From the NCBI GenBank assembly GCA_900319385.1, contig ONOG01000007.1, positions 25,151 through 89,150 of the forward strand: DNA of 64,000 nucleotides, given 5' to 3'. The position numbers and the translations under genes are program-made. Below, piece by piece: positions 33,509 to 42,575 of the stretch. Origin of the DNA: an uncultured Prevotellaceae bacterium (GTDB lineage Bacteria; Bacteroidota; Bacteroidia; Bacteroidales; Bacteroidaceae). A model generated the notes under the pieces. It worked only from the letters and a program-made list of their open reading frames with translations. It did not search any database and was not told where the DNA came from. How positions within the stretch are numbered: the stretch's first letter is position 1; each line of letters opens with the position of its first letter.

Positions 33509-35905
33509 CTACGCTTCGTCAGCCGTCTTTCCCTCGCGATACTCCTTGGGCGTCACGCCGAACAGGCGGGCGAAGCACTGGCTGAAGTAGCGCGGAGTCT
33601 GGAATCCGACACGCTGACCTATCTTCGCCACGCTGTCGGACGACTCGGTGAGCAGCTGCGCGGCGCGCTTCAGGCGGACGCTGCGCATGAATTCGTTGGG
33701 CGTGATGCCCAGCAGCGTCTGCATCCGTTTGTACAAATTGGCTCGGCTCATGCCGATGTCGCGCGCCAGGAGGTCAACCGTGTAGTCGGCGTTGTCGAGG
33801 TTCCGCTCGATATATTTCATCATCTGCTGAACGAGTTTCTCCTCTTCGGCATTGGTGCCGATGCGGCTGCTATCGACTCCGACCGCCTGCACGAAATGGC
33901 GACGCGCCTCTTCGCGCAGTTCGAAGAGCTGGTTCACGCGCTGTTCGTTCTCGCGCTCAAGCCGTGCCTGCCGCTTCTGCCAGTAGTTGTGCAGGAGCCA
34001 GAAGGCCAGCGCAAGGCCGACGAGGACATAGAGCGCCAGCGCCCACCAGGTGGTCCACCACGGCGGCCGCACGACGAAGGTTTTGCGCCAGGTCGGTCCC
34101 CACTCGCCGTCGCCCAGCGAGGCCTGCACCTCGAAGGTGTAGGTGCCAGGGCGCAAGGCATTGTAGCGCACGTCGGCCACAGCCCCATAGCTGAGCGTGA
34201 ACTCGCGCTCGAGGCCGAGCAGGCGGTAGCGATACTGCGTGTGTTCGGGGGTGGCATAGTTGAGTGCCGAGAGTCGCAGTTCGAGATAGTTTTGGTTGTG
34301 GTCGAGACTGAGGGTCAGCGTGTCGAGGGGCATCTCCTCGCCACCGATGTGCAGGCCGACCAGCACGCACGACGGCTGGACCAGCCGTTCGGAGAATCCG
34401 TCGGTGCTGAACGTCACCATGCCGAGCGGCGTGGCGAACCACACCTGTCCGTCGGGCATCATGCACACACCGCGCTCCATCAGTTCGACGGCCGGCACAC
34501 CTTCCGAGGCGCCGAGCCAGCGCACCGACACCTGGCGGTCGTTCTCCGTCCCGCTCAGTTCGATGCGGTCGATGCCCTGCGACGTGCCCACCCACAGCCG
34601 TCCGTTGCGGTCCTCCGCCAGGCTCTGGATGCAGCTGTTCGACAGGCCGTCGGCCTCCGTCAGGCGACGTGTGTGCTGCCCATCGACCAGCAACAGGCCG
34701 TTCTGTGTACCGAGCCACAGGCGACCGTGCGTGTCGCGCAGGCAAGCATTGTATTTACGGGTATAGCGCTCCATCTCGAGGGCGGGCGCAAACGAGCGAA
34801 TGGTGTCCTCCACCGTGTTGAGCACGAAGGCCCCGTTCTGGGTGCACACCAGCACCTCGTCGGTCGATCCGGCGCGCAGCGGGGTGGCACAGATGACGAT
34901 GCGGTAGTTCTCGAGCGACGGGATGCGGTCGGTCAGCAACTGCATGTGGCTGTTGCGCAGGCTGAAGTAGCCGAGCGAGTGGCGCACGTTGCACAGGAGC
35001 ACACGGTCGGTGTCGAGGGGCTGCGCCACGCGCATGTGGTTGTGCAGCAGTCCCGTGCTGTTGCCCGTATCATAAAGACTCAGCTGGCCGTCGGCATAGA
35101 CGTACAGGCCCTGCGACGTGCAGACGAAGATGCGCCCCTGCGCATCGGCCTGCATCTCGGAGCAAGAGATGTTGCCCGTCGCCAAAGTCTGGACGACCCG
35201 ACGCTCGCGACAGTCGAACAGCCCGATGAAGTGTTCGCCCGCGACGAGCATGTGGTCGCGATCGACCATCGCCATGTGCCGCACCACGTCACCGTCGGTT
35301 GCCTGCACCAGCTCCACGCGCTGACGCTCGGGACGCACATACAGGATGCCGCTCGAGCGCGTTCCGAACCACTGTCCCCCCTGGCGGTCGCGACACCAGG
35401 CCGAGAGCTGCTCGCCGTCGAGGGGTGTGCCTACCACCATATCGACGAAGGGTGGCCAGTGGGGAGCCATCAAGTCCTTATAGACCTGCGCCGCCGAGTC
35501 GCCGTCTTCGTTGACGAACTGGCGGACGCGCACCTCGGACAGACGCGGCTCGTAGTCGTAGCGGAAACGGCGCGAACGGGCGTCGAACAGGTAGAGCGAG
35601 TAGTAATCTTTCACCCACAAGAGGGAGTCGCCCTGCCACAAGACCGCGTGGTTGCCGAAGCGAGGCAGGGCCCTGATGCTGTCCATACGGCAGTCGAGCG
35701 GCAGAAATCTCTGGCCGTCGCTCAGATAGAACATACCTTCGGTGGCGACAAACACCTGACCGTTGGGCAGGGTTTCCAACAATCGGACCTGACCCGTCTG
35801 CAGTCCGTCGGTCGTCGTGAAGCGCACAAAAGCGGGTCGGTCGGCCTGTCCGTTTGCTCCAATCGGCAGCAAAGCCCACAGGAAAATGTACAGTAGATTT
35901 TTCAT
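33509..35905 (-). CDS. Propeller-type membrane regulator with AraC domain, no kinase
   Basis: 798 aa, start MKNLLYIFLWALLPIGANGQ (signal peptide). Residues about 25-540 are two-component-regulator propeller repeats (FTTTDGLQTGQV, DTHGRLWLGTQNGLLL, DRNGRLWVGTSQGIDRI). A Y_Y_Y domain follows (about 550-615, YRLLGLEREFT ... LRPGTYTFEVQA), then one transmembrane segment (about 618-640) and an AraC helix-turn-helix domain (about 700-790, DIGMSRANLYKRMQ, VGFQTPRYFSQCFARLFGVT). Unlike classical hybrid two-component systems, it has no histidine kinase, ATPase or receiver domain, so sensing must be coupled directly to DNA binding. Divergent from the alginate-lyase-like gene at 36101, which it probably controls. 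Confidence 0.88.
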   Translation of the reverse strand: MKNLLYIFLWALLPIGANGQADRPAFVRFTTTDGLQTGQVRLLETLPNGQVFVATEGMFYLSDGQRFLPLDCRMDSIRALPRFGNHAVLWQGDSLLWVKDYYSLYLFDARSRRFRYDYEPRLSEVRVRQFVNEDGDSAAQVYKDLMAPHWPPFVDMVVGTPLDGEQLSAWCRDRQGGQWFGTRSSGILYVRPERQRVELVQATDGDVVRHMAMVDRDHMLVAGEHFIGLFDCRERRVVQTLATGNISCSEMQADAQGRIFVCTSQGLYVYADGQLSLYDTGNSTGLLHNHMRVAQPLDTDRVLLCNVRHSLGYFSLRNSHMQLLTDRIPSLENYRIVICATPLRAGSTDEVLVCTQNGAFVLNTVEDTIRSFAPALEMERYTRKYNACLRDTHGRLWLGTQNGLLLVDGQHTRRLTEADGLSNSCIQSLAEDRNGRLWVGTSQGIDRIELSGTENDRQVSVRWLGASEGVPAVELMERGVCMMPDGQVWFATPLGMVTFSTDGFSERLVQPSCVLVGLHIGGEEMPLDTLTLSLDHNQNYLELRLSALNYATPEHTQYRYRLLGLEREFTLSYGAVADVRYNALRPGTYTFEVQASLGDGEWGPTWRKTFVVRPPWWTTWWALALYVLVGLALAFWLLHNYWQKRQARLERENEQRVNQLFELREEARRHFVQAVGVDSSRIGTNAEEEKLVQQMMKYIERNLDNADYTVDLLARDIGMSRANLYKRMQTLLGITPNEFMRSVRLKRAAQLLTESSDSVAKIGQRVGFQTPRYFSQCFARLFGVTPKEYREGKTADEA

Positions 35906-35925
35906 GTCCACGGTTTTTTCGCCCT

Positions 35926-35933
35926 CAAAGGTA
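35926..35933 (-). promoter_or_regulatory. -7 box TACCTTTG for the propeller/AraC regulator
   Basis: Exact TAnnTTTG match on the minus strand, 21 bp before the ATG at 35905. Confidence 0.55.
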
Positions 35934-36062
35934 GCAAAATTGTCTAACACTACGTGCAAAAATCGTCTAAAAAGCATGTAACAATTGTCTATTTTTACGA
36001 TTTTTACATTTATTACGTGCGTTTTCAGACAGTTGTTACGCACTGTTTATCAATAGATTCTA

Positions 36063-36070
36063 TAACTTTG
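36063..36070 (+). promoter_or_regulatory. -7 box TAACTTTG for the alginate-lyase-like gene
   Basis: Exact TAnnTTTG match 31 bp before the ATG at 36101, in the 195-bp divergent promoter region shared with the regulator. Confidence 0.65.
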
Positions 36071-36100
36071 CGGCGGAAAAATCACCAACAACCTAATCTT

Positions 36101-39100
36101 ATGAAACGTTTTTTCACCCTCGCACTGAGCCTGATCCTCACGGCAACGTGCACGTTGGCACAGGAAAGCCACCTGCGCGCCAACTTCGACTTCGAGAATG
36201 TAAACAGCGAAGGCGTCTATGATCCCCTTTCAAAAGTGACGGCAAAATTGATGAACAAGGCGACCGTCGAAGAGCAGGGTACGGGTCACGTGCTCAACCT
36301 GGGCACGCAAAACGGCTACCTGAACCTGACGCGCGCCTTCGGACGTGAACTTTACGGTCTGGACGAGTTTACCATCTCCAGCAACTACTACGTCGATTCC
36401 AAGGCCGACATCACCGCCAACGGAAACTTCCTCTGGATGTTCTCGTCGGTGCAGACGGGCGGCGAATCGTCGGGCAAGTACATCGCCTATCGCCTCAATG
36501 TGCAGCGCTTTGCCTCTGCCACCGCCGGCTTTGCCTCCGAAGTCGGCATGGACATGGGACAGAAAAGCATACAGGGCCGCTGGGTCAACGTCATCTATCG
36601 CCAGAAGAATGACCGCGGCGAACTGCTCATCAACGGTCAAGTGGTGAATAAGGTGTCGGGCATGCCCAAGCCGAGTGAAGTCTATGACGGCTCAGCCCCC
36701 ACCTTCTGCTGGATCGGACGCTCTCCCTTCTCGGGCGATGTGTACCTCAGCCAGACGCTGGTCGACGACATCCGCCTCTACGACGTCTCTATCGACAGCC
36801 AGACGGCACGCCAGCTGGCCAAGGCAGCTTCGGACAAGCAACTCGACTATATGTACGGCACGACGGGCGACTTCACGTCGCTGAAGCAGGCCGTCGACGA
36901 CGCAAAGGCACTGCTTGCCGTGGCCGAGGCTGGCAACTACGCACCGGCAGCCGTGACGAACCTCAGCGCCGGCATCGAGTCAGCAGAGAAGGAAATCGCG
37001 CTGGGCAAGGCCTCGCAGAATTACATCGACGACATCCAGGCCGAACTGGCGAACCTCGTCAAAAAGGTGAATGCCTCGAAAGGCTTCACCAGCTTCACAC
37101 CCATGGAGTTCACGGCAGGTCAGCAGGGCTTCGTACACCCCGGTGCACTGGTCACTCAGGCCGACATCGACCGTGCCAAGAAACTGATTTTCGAGGACAA
37201 GAACGAGTATATGCTACGCGCATGGCAAATCCTGTGCGACAACCAATGGTCGCAAGCTGGTGTTGCCACTTGGCCTACACCGACCGTACACCGCGCCGGT
37301 TCGGGCGACAACTATATGAATGCAGCCCGTGCGGCCCATGCTGCCTACCAGAACGCCCTGCGTTGGAAGATTAGCGGCGACCGAGCCCATGCCGACACAT
37401 CGGTCGGTATCATGATGAACTGGTGCAGAGAGACCACTGCCGTGACGGGCAATACCAACGTCTCGCTCGCAGCCGGACTCTACGGCTACGAGTTTGCCAA
37501 CGCCGCCGAACTGATGCGCGACTACGACGGATGGGCACGCGAAGACTTCGAACGCTTCAAGGAATGGATGGTACGTGTGTGGTACAACCCCGCCATCGAC
37601 TTCCTGCGCCGACGCCACGACACCTGGATGAACTTCCGCTATCCCAGCATTGGCGAGCGTCCGGGTCACTACTGGTCGAACTGGGGCCTCTGCAACGTGC
37701 TCTGCGTGATGTCGATTGGTATTCTCTGCGACGACGTCCACATGTATAACCAGGGCGTTTCGTTCTACAAATATGACCACCAAGGCACGTTCGTAGCGGA
37801 CCGCTCGACCCAGCCGATGATTTATAACGACGGTTGCGACGAGTTTATCGGAAACCTTGTCCCCGACGTCCTGCCCGACGAGCGCGGTCCCTTCGGCTAC
37901 CTGGGCCAGATGCAGGAGTCGGGACGCGACCAGGGCCACGCCGTGATGGCACTTGGCTGTGCCCTCGACATCTGTCAGATTGGTTTCAATCAGGGCGACG
38001 ACCTCTTTGCCTACATGGACGACCGCATCGCAGCCGGCACCGAATTTGTGGCTGCGATGAACTTCGGCGGCGTTGCCGGCACCGACCTGCCGTGGCATCC
38101 CTACGAATATGCCGACTGCCGTGGCGTGCGTGGCTCCAGTTGGCAGATGTATGGACCGAGCGATGCAGGGCTGGGTGAACGCCGTCCGATTTGGGATCGC
38201 GTGCGCGGCTACTACGAAGGACTGCGCGGCGTGCCGATGCAGTACAGCGACGCAGCTGCGGCTGTCCTCTGCCCCGACGGTGGCGGTGGCAACTACAATG
38301 CACAGTCTGGTGGCTACGACCACTTGGGTTTCTCGTCGCTCACCCACTGGCGTCCGCTCATCGACAAGGCCGATGCCATCACTCCGCTCTCGGGTGACAT
38401 TATCTATAAAGGGGAGACGCTGAAGAACCAGACCAACCTCGGCGGTCTGAAATACAAATACTTGCGCGGTTCCACCTTCGCCATTCCGGCCGACGGTGCC
38501 GAGATTACCCTCATTCCGCAACTGCCCGAGGGCGTGGAAGACACCGGACTGTGGAAGTGGGAAACGGGCGAGACGACTCGTCAAATCACCGTCCACGCCG
38601 ACCACAGCTACATCTATCGCGTCACCTACACCGCAGCCAACGGCCGTCAGAGTCAGCAATCGTTTGCCATTGCTGTGGCGGGCGACGCCGAGCCCGACCC
38701 CATGCGCACACAGGTGACTGTGGGCGGTGAAGTGGAGCAGGCCACCGACGTGTCGGTGCTCAGCGGCTCCGACCTCATCCTCTTTGCAGAGGCTACCACG
38801 GGCTGGACGGACGAATACCTGTGGGACGACGGCACGAAGGCCACCACGACAGCCGTGCAGAACGTGACCACCGACCGCAGCTACACCTGCCAGTACCGCA
38901 ACCAGAGCGGCGCCGTGAGCGAGGCTGTGTTCAATATCCACGTGCTCGACGCCATCCCACACATCACCGTCGATGGCTACATGACGAACCAAACCGAGGC
39001 TGAAGTGTTCCAAGGAACGGAAGTCACACTCTCGCTCGAGCTTCCCATCGTTGCCGACCCGCAGAATGTTACTTGGCAGGACGGTTCGCACGGCAGCGCC

Positions 39101-40369
39101 TACACCTTCACCGCAGAGAGCGAACCAGTCACCTGCACAGCCACGTATCTCGGTCAAGACTACACCTTCAGCATTACAACAAAGGACGCTGACTTTAGCT
39201 ACTTCACAGACTTTCTGACACACGACAACGGCTACACACTGGTGCAGTCGCCGGAGCAGCTCGACGAGTTGCTCGCCAGCCACTACTTCGTCATCTGCAG
39301 TGACGAGGCCGACCTGATGCTCGGAATGGCCAACGCACCGCAGAACGGCAACAAGGGTATGTTCTATCAGCAGCCCTGCAGTCCGCTCACCGACGCCTCG
39401 AAAATCTTCACCCTCGAGCCCTTCGACGGCGGCTACTGTCTGCGCAACCTCGACTACGACGGGCTGACACTGCAGACCGAGTGGGACAGACCCTGGAACT
39501 TCCGCACGAACGACCAGCCTCTGCCTTGCTCGTGGTCGCGCTTCATCTTCGCCAACGACGGCACGGCGTGGACCATTGAGAACGGTACGTATCGTGGAAA
39601 CTGGCTCGGCCTGTGGTTTCCCGAGAACGGATATGTGGACGGTCAGGAGATGGCCTGCAACAAGACTGTGGACGAGGAAATCGGACACTTCCAAATCTTT
39701 GCCATTCCTCGTGCCCGTCTGCACGCCGACCTGCTGTCTGGTGCCACTGAAGCCACACCCGTCGATGCGACCGTGCTCATCCAGAACCCTGCTTTCGAGG
39801 GGCTGAACTGGGCGTTGTGGAGTGTCGAGGGCACTTTCGGAAACCAGCGTTTCAACGGCGCCGCCGAGACTTGGCACAGCACAGGCTTCCGCATGCAGCA
39901 GGTCATGGAGGAGATGCCCGCCGGCCGCTACACCGTCAGCGTGCAGATGGTCAACGGAGAGGGTTCGAACACGGGCTACCTCTCTGCCTGGACCAGCGAG
40001 AGCAGCGAGAAGAAAATCGTCACACAGAGCTGCGCCGGTTCGAACTTTGACGCCGAGCGCGACAAGATGGCACGGACTGCCAGCTACGCCCTGCTCAGCT
40101 GCGACGTAGAAGTCGGAACAGACGGAATGCTCCATTTCGGAATCTTTGAACCGACGGACGGCACCACGTGGCTCGTGTTCGACAACTTCCGCCTCACCTA
40201 CCACGGCAGCGTGGATACGGCCATCGGCTCAATTGAAGATGGAAAAATGAAGATGGACGATGCGAATGCCATCTACGACCTGAGCGGACGCCGCATCTCG
40301 GCCGACGACCCACGCAGCCTGACCAAAGGCCTGTATATTATCAACGGAAAGAAGACTCTGATTCGATGA
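36101..40369 (+). CDS. Secreted alginate-lyase-family protein with LamG-like domain and sorting tail
   Basis: 1422 aa, start MKRFFTLALSLILTATCTLAQ (signal peptide). Residues about 25-255 are a concanavalin-like (LamG) domain (FEN ... WIGRSPFSGDVYLSQTLVDD, IRLYDVSID). A FIVAR-like helical part covers about 260-330. Residues about 345-700 resemble the alginate lyase family: AARAAHAAYQNALRWKISGD, ERFKEWMVRVWYNP and GHYWSNWGLCNVLCVMSIG, whose helical toroid holds Asn, His, Tyr and Arg catalytic residues in known members. Ig-like segments follow, then a YLYN-like domain (about 1055-1200), a beta-sandwich (NPAFEGLNW ... DNFRLTYHG) and the tail YDLSGRRISADDPRS, KGLYIINGKK. It should cleave a uronate-containing polysaccharide at the surface; the substrate is not determined. 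Confidence 0.87.
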   Translation: MKRFFTLALSLILTATCTLAQESHLRANFDFENVNSEGVYDPLSKVTAKLMNKATVEEQGTGHVLNLGTQNGYLNLTRAFGRELYGLDEFTISSNYYVDSKADITANGNFLWMFSSVQTGGESSGKYIAYRLNVQRFASATAGFASEVGMDMGQKSIQGRWVNVIYRQKNDRGELLINGQVVNKVSGMPKPSEVYDGSAPTFCWIGRSPFSGDVYLSQTLVDDIRLYDVSIDSQTARQLAKAASDKQLDYMYGTTGDFTSLKQAVDDAKALLAVAEAGNYAPAAVTNLSAGIESAEKEIALGKASQNYIDDIQAELANLVKKVNASKGFTSFTPMEFTAGQQGFVHPGALVTQADIDRAKKLIFEDKNEYMLRAWQILCDNQWSQAGVATWPTPTVHRAGSGDNYMNAARAAHAAYQNALRWKISGDRAHADTSVGIMMNWCRETTAVTGNTNVSLAAGLYGYEFANAAELMRDYDGWAREDFERFKEWMVRVWYNPAIDFLRRRHDTWMNFRYPSIGERPGHYWSNWGLCNVLCVMSIGILCDDVHMYNQGVSFYKYDHQGTFVADRSTQPMIYNDGCDEFIGNLVPDVLPDERGPFGYLGQMQESGRDQGHAVMALGCALDICQIGFNQGDDLFAYMDDRIAAGTEFVAAMNFGGVAGTDLPWHPYEYADCRGVRGSSWQMYGPSDAGLGERRPIWDRVRGYYEGLRGVPMQYSDAAAAVLCPDGGGGNYNAQSGGYDHLGFSSLTHWRPLIDKADAITPLSGDIIYKGETLKNQTNLGGLKYKYLRGSTFAIPADGAEITLIPQLPEGVEDTGLWKWETGETTRQITVHADHSYIYRVTYTAANGRQSQQSFAIAVAGDAEPDPMRTQVTVGGEVEQATDVSVLSGSDLILFAEATTGWTDEYLWDDGTKATTTAVQNVTTDRSYTCQYRNQSGAVSEAVFNIHVLDAIPHITVDGYMTNQTEAEVFQGTEVTLSLELPIVADPQNVTWQDGSHGSAYTFTAESEPVTCTATYLGQDYTFSITTKDADFSYFTDFLTHDNGYTLVQSPEQLDELLASHYFVICSDEADLMLGMANAPQNGNKGMFYQQPCSPLTDASKIFTLEPFDGGYCLRNLDYDGLTLQTEWDRPWNFRTNDQPLPCSWSRFIFANDGTAWTIENGTYRGNWLGLWFPENGYVDGQEMACNKTVDEEIGHFQIFAIPRARLHADLLSGATEATPVDATVLIQNPAFEGLNWALWSVEGTFGNQRFNGAAETWHSTGFRMQQVMEEMPAGRYTVSVQMVNGEGSNTGYLSAWTSESSEKKIVTQSCAGSNFDAERDKMARTASYALLSCDVEVGTDGMLHFGIFEPTDGTTWLVFDNFRLTYHGSVDTAIGSIEDGKMKMDDANAIYDLSGRRISADDPRSLTKGLYIINGKKTLIR

Positions 40370-40551
40370 GAACCCAGTTCACCCTCCTACTCACCACCCT
40401 GCACCTGCTCTGCGTCTCTGCCGCAGCGCAGGTGCAGGTGCCTTCTCTGCCCGAGAAAGACGGCCCCGAGCGCGGCATCAAGAACCTCCGTTTCGACCGC
40501 ATACAGCTGGGCGACCGCCCGTTCGACGCGCAACGAGATACGGAAAACTAA
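40366..40551 (+). CDS. Possible small secreted peptide (61 aa)
   Basis: The ATG overlaps the previous stop by four bases (ATGA), typical of translational coupling. The product begins MRTQFTLLLTTLHLLCVSAA, a good signal peptide, leaving about 38 mature residues (QVQVPSLPEKDGPERGIKNL and on). No family was recognised. It could be a degraded remnant of a longer gene, since codon use looks like its neighbours, but it has no ribosome-site evidence beyond the overlap. Confidence 0.4.
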   Translation: MRTQFTLLLTTLHLLCVSAAAQVQVPSLPEKDGPERGIKNLRFDRIQLGDRPFDAQRDTEN

Positions 40552-40561
40552 ACATTTCGAC

Positions 40562-40603
40562 TTTTCACATTCCATTTTTCACTTTTCACTTTTCACTTTT
40601 CAC
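40562..40603. repeat. 7-bp tandem repeat (TTTTCAC)
   Basis: Five TTTTCAC units with one divergent unit, just upstream of the -7 box of the next gene. Confidence 0.85.
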
Positions 40604-40613
40604 TTTTTTATTG

Positions 40614-40621
40614 TAACTTCG
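40614..40621 (+). promoter_or_regulatory. -7 box TAACTTCG for the 40642 regulator
   Basis: One mismatch to TAnnTTTG, 21 bp before the ATG. Confidence 0.45.
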
Positions 40622-40641
40622 CAGCCGAAATCATCCGTACC

Positions 40642-42339
40642 ATGCACCGGCTGTCACTCCTCTTGCTCATTCTTTGCGGCACCCTCTTCTCCTGTCATCG
40701 AGGCGAAGAGGAGGCCGCTCTGCCACGCTTCGACCGTCTGACCACGGCCGACGGACTGCAGTCGGACCACGTGTTGCACATCCTCCAGCTGCCCGACCGC
40801 CGCATGGCCATCACCAGCGACTCGTGCGTCAACCTCTACGACGGCAGTTCGGTGGTGAAGCATCCCGTCCGTCCGCACGAGGTCTATCCCATCCCAGGCT
40901 ACACCGGTGCCTACCACGTCTATGCCGACCGCGACGGCGGACTGTGGGTGAAGGAATGGGGACGTGTGTGGCGCATGGACCTGCAGACGGGCAACTATAC
41001 CGACCTGTCCGACATTCCGATGCGCGACATCTTCGTCGATTCGCAGCACGAACGCTGGCTGGTGGGCGACTCCGTGGTGCAGGACGAAGGGGAACACGCC
41101 TTCCGCCTGCCCATCCTGCCCCTCATGCCGCGCAGCGCGACCGACCCTGCCGACCGCGACAGCCTGCAACGGCGACCTGCCCTGCAGGACCTCGACGCCG
41201 ACTCGCTGCGCCTCTTCCTCTTCTACAGCAACGGTGCCGTCGTCTGCTACGACCGTCGCGACGGCAGCCAGCGCTACATTGTCCAAGCCTACGACTCGAC
41301 CGAAATGCGTGCCTACGACGGTACGTCGCTCGTCATACGCAGCACCGCCGACAGCCAGTTCTACCAACTGCGCTGCGGACGTCAGCGGCACATCTTCCTC
41401 CAGTTCAACCCCGAAACACAGACGTGGCGCACCCTCTTCGAGACCAAGACGGGCACCTTCCACTCGCTCGTCATCACCGCCGACGGCCGCCTGGCGCTGC
41501 TGGGCTGTCCGCAGGGCGTGTGGGAAATCAATCTGGACAACGGTCAGATGCGGCTCCACTCCGAACTGCTGACCACGGCGGGCGACACCCTGCGCACCGG
41601 TGTGAACGGCCTTGTCTGCGACCGCGACGGCGGATTGTGGCTGGCCACCTACGACTACGGCGTGCTCCATGCCCCGACGCTCCACGCCTCGCGCGCGTAT
41701 CTTATATATATAGTCGCCGCCGCACTGGCAGTCATCGCCCTGATCATCGGCCTCGCCTTCTGGCTCTACGCCTTGCGTATGCGCCGTCACGAACGTCGGC
41801 TGATGCAGCGGCTGAGGGAGCTGAGCAGCACCAGACTCTCAACAGAGCCTAAACAAGGGGGAATGGACCCCTCCCCCGGCCCTCCCCAAGGGGAGGGAGC
41901 ATATACTTTTCCCTCAGAAGAAGTTGTAACCACTCCCTCCCCTTGGGGAGGACAGGGGGAGGGGTCCGCCCCCCTTGGGGAGGGCCAGGAGAGCAGTCCG
42001 GAGCCATCTGGATCTGGCGAAATCCTCATCCAGCAAGCTGTTGCCCTCGTCCGCCAGAATCTCAACACCCCAGGCTACGGCGTCGAACAGCTCGCTGCCG
42101 ACCTGTGCATGGAGCGTACGGGACTCTACAAGAAACTGACGGCGGCGCTCGACCAAACCCCTACCCTCTTCATGCGCAACATCCGCATGGAACAGGCGGC
42201 ACGCCTGCTGCGCGAAGGGCGCCTTAGCGTGGCCGAGATTGCGGAGCAGTGCGGATTTCAGTCGCCAGGCTATTTCAGCCGCCTCTTCCAGCAAACCTAC
42301 GGCATGAAGCCTTCGGAATATGCCCGAAGCCAAGCCTGA
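40642..42339 (+). CDS. Short propeller-type membrane regulator with AraC domain
   Basis: 565 aa. N-terminus MHRLSLLLLILCGTLFSC is a lipoprotein-like or cleavable signal. Residues about 30-345 are degenerate propeller repeats (FDRLTTADGLQSDHVLHILQ, CDRDGGLWLATYDYGVL). A transmembrane segment covers about 353-380, a basic coiled region follows, and the AraC helix-turn-helix domain is at about 465-563 (DLCMERTGLYKKL, CGFQSPGYFSRLFQQTYGMK). There is no Y_Y_Y domain, kinase or receiver. Residues about 408-443, in the linker between membrane and DNA-binding domain, are encoded by an in-frame palindromic repeat. It lies downstream of the alginate-lyase-like gene and upstream of the GH31 pair, so it may regulate either. 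Confidence 0.83.
   Translation: MHRLSLLLLILCGTLFSCHRGEEEAALPRFDRLTTADGLQSDHVLHILQLPDRRMAITSDSCVNLYDGSSVVKHPVRPHEVYPIPGYTGAYHVYADRDGGLWVKEWGRVWRMDLQTGNYTDLSDIPMRDIFVDSQHERWLVGDSVVQDEGEHAFRLPILPLMPRSATDPADRDSLQRRPALQDLDADSLRLFLFYSNGAVVCYDRRDGSQRYIVQAYDSTEMRAYDGTSLVIRSTADSQFYQLRCGRQRHIFLQFNPETQTWRTLFETKTGTFHSLVITADGRLALLGCPQGVWEINLDNGQMRLHSELLTTAGDTLRTGVNGLVCDRDGGLWLATYDYGVLHAPTLHASRAYLIYIVAAALAVIALIIGLAFWLYALRMRRHERRLMQRLRELSSTRLSTEPKQGGMDPSPGPPQGEGAYTFPSEEVVTTPSPWGGQGEGSAPLGEGQESSPEPSGSGEILIQQAVALVRQNLNTPGYGVEQLAADLCMERTGLYKKLTAALDQTPTLFMRNIRMEQAARLLREGRLSVAEIAEQCGFQSPGYFSRLFQQTYGMKPSEYARSQA
41865..41967. repeat. Palindromic element inserted in frame in the 40642 regulator
   Basis: 29-bp arms (41865-41893, 41939-41967) with 27 of 29 positions paired; the centre holds CATATACTTTTCCCTCAGAA, clearly related to the element in feoAB. 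It encodes DPSPGPPQGEGAYTFPSEEV and onwards. Relative to the coding strand it lies in the opposite orientation to the feoAB copy, yet both are open and give similar peptides. Confidence 0.9.
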
Positions 42340-42346
42340 ATCTGCC

Positions 42347-42412
42347 GCATCCCCCCTTTTTTTCTCGCTCATTCCCCCCTTTTTTCTCAGCCATTCCCCC
42401 ATGTGTTCTCAC
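42347..42412. repeat. 22-bp tandem array, three units
   Basis: Units 42347-42368, 42369-42390 and 42391-42412; each holds a C-run, then a T-rich part and TTCTC. Starts 8 bp after the regulator's stop and lies 47 bp before the palindromic element copy 3. Confidence 0.8.
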
Positions 42413-42459
42413 CCCGACCGCGGCGTTTTTTCGGTAGCGCTGCGGAAGGAAGAACGTCG

Positions 42460-42575
42460 GTGTGCGGAAAAAAGTCAAAATATCATTGATATTTTCAAAA
42501 ATCTCAATGGTATTTGTAAAAATATCAGTGGAATTTGTAGAAATATCAGTGATATTATGAGTTTTTTCGGCGCAC
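42460..42575. repeat. 21-bp-period palindromic element, copy 3
   Basis: Inverted arms GTGTGCGGAAAAAAGTC and GAGTTTTTTCGGCGCAC enclose four palindromic units around ATCATTGATATT, CTCAATGG, ATCAGTGG and ATCAGTGATATT. Plus-strand heptads read NIIDIFK, NLNGICK, NISGICR, NISDIMS. Confidence 0.88.

Noticed and set aside
33458..35896. An 812-codon plus-strand open frame
   Set aside because: Antisense to the propeller/AraC regulator, which has a signal peptide, membrane helix and clear domains.
35954..36100. Upstream start for the alginate-lyase-like gene
   Set aside because: It lies ahead of the -7 box at 36063 and adds 49 residues before a clear signal peptide.
37214..40204. A 996-codon minus-strand open frame
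   Set aside because: Antisense to the alginate-lyase-like gene and without recognisable features.
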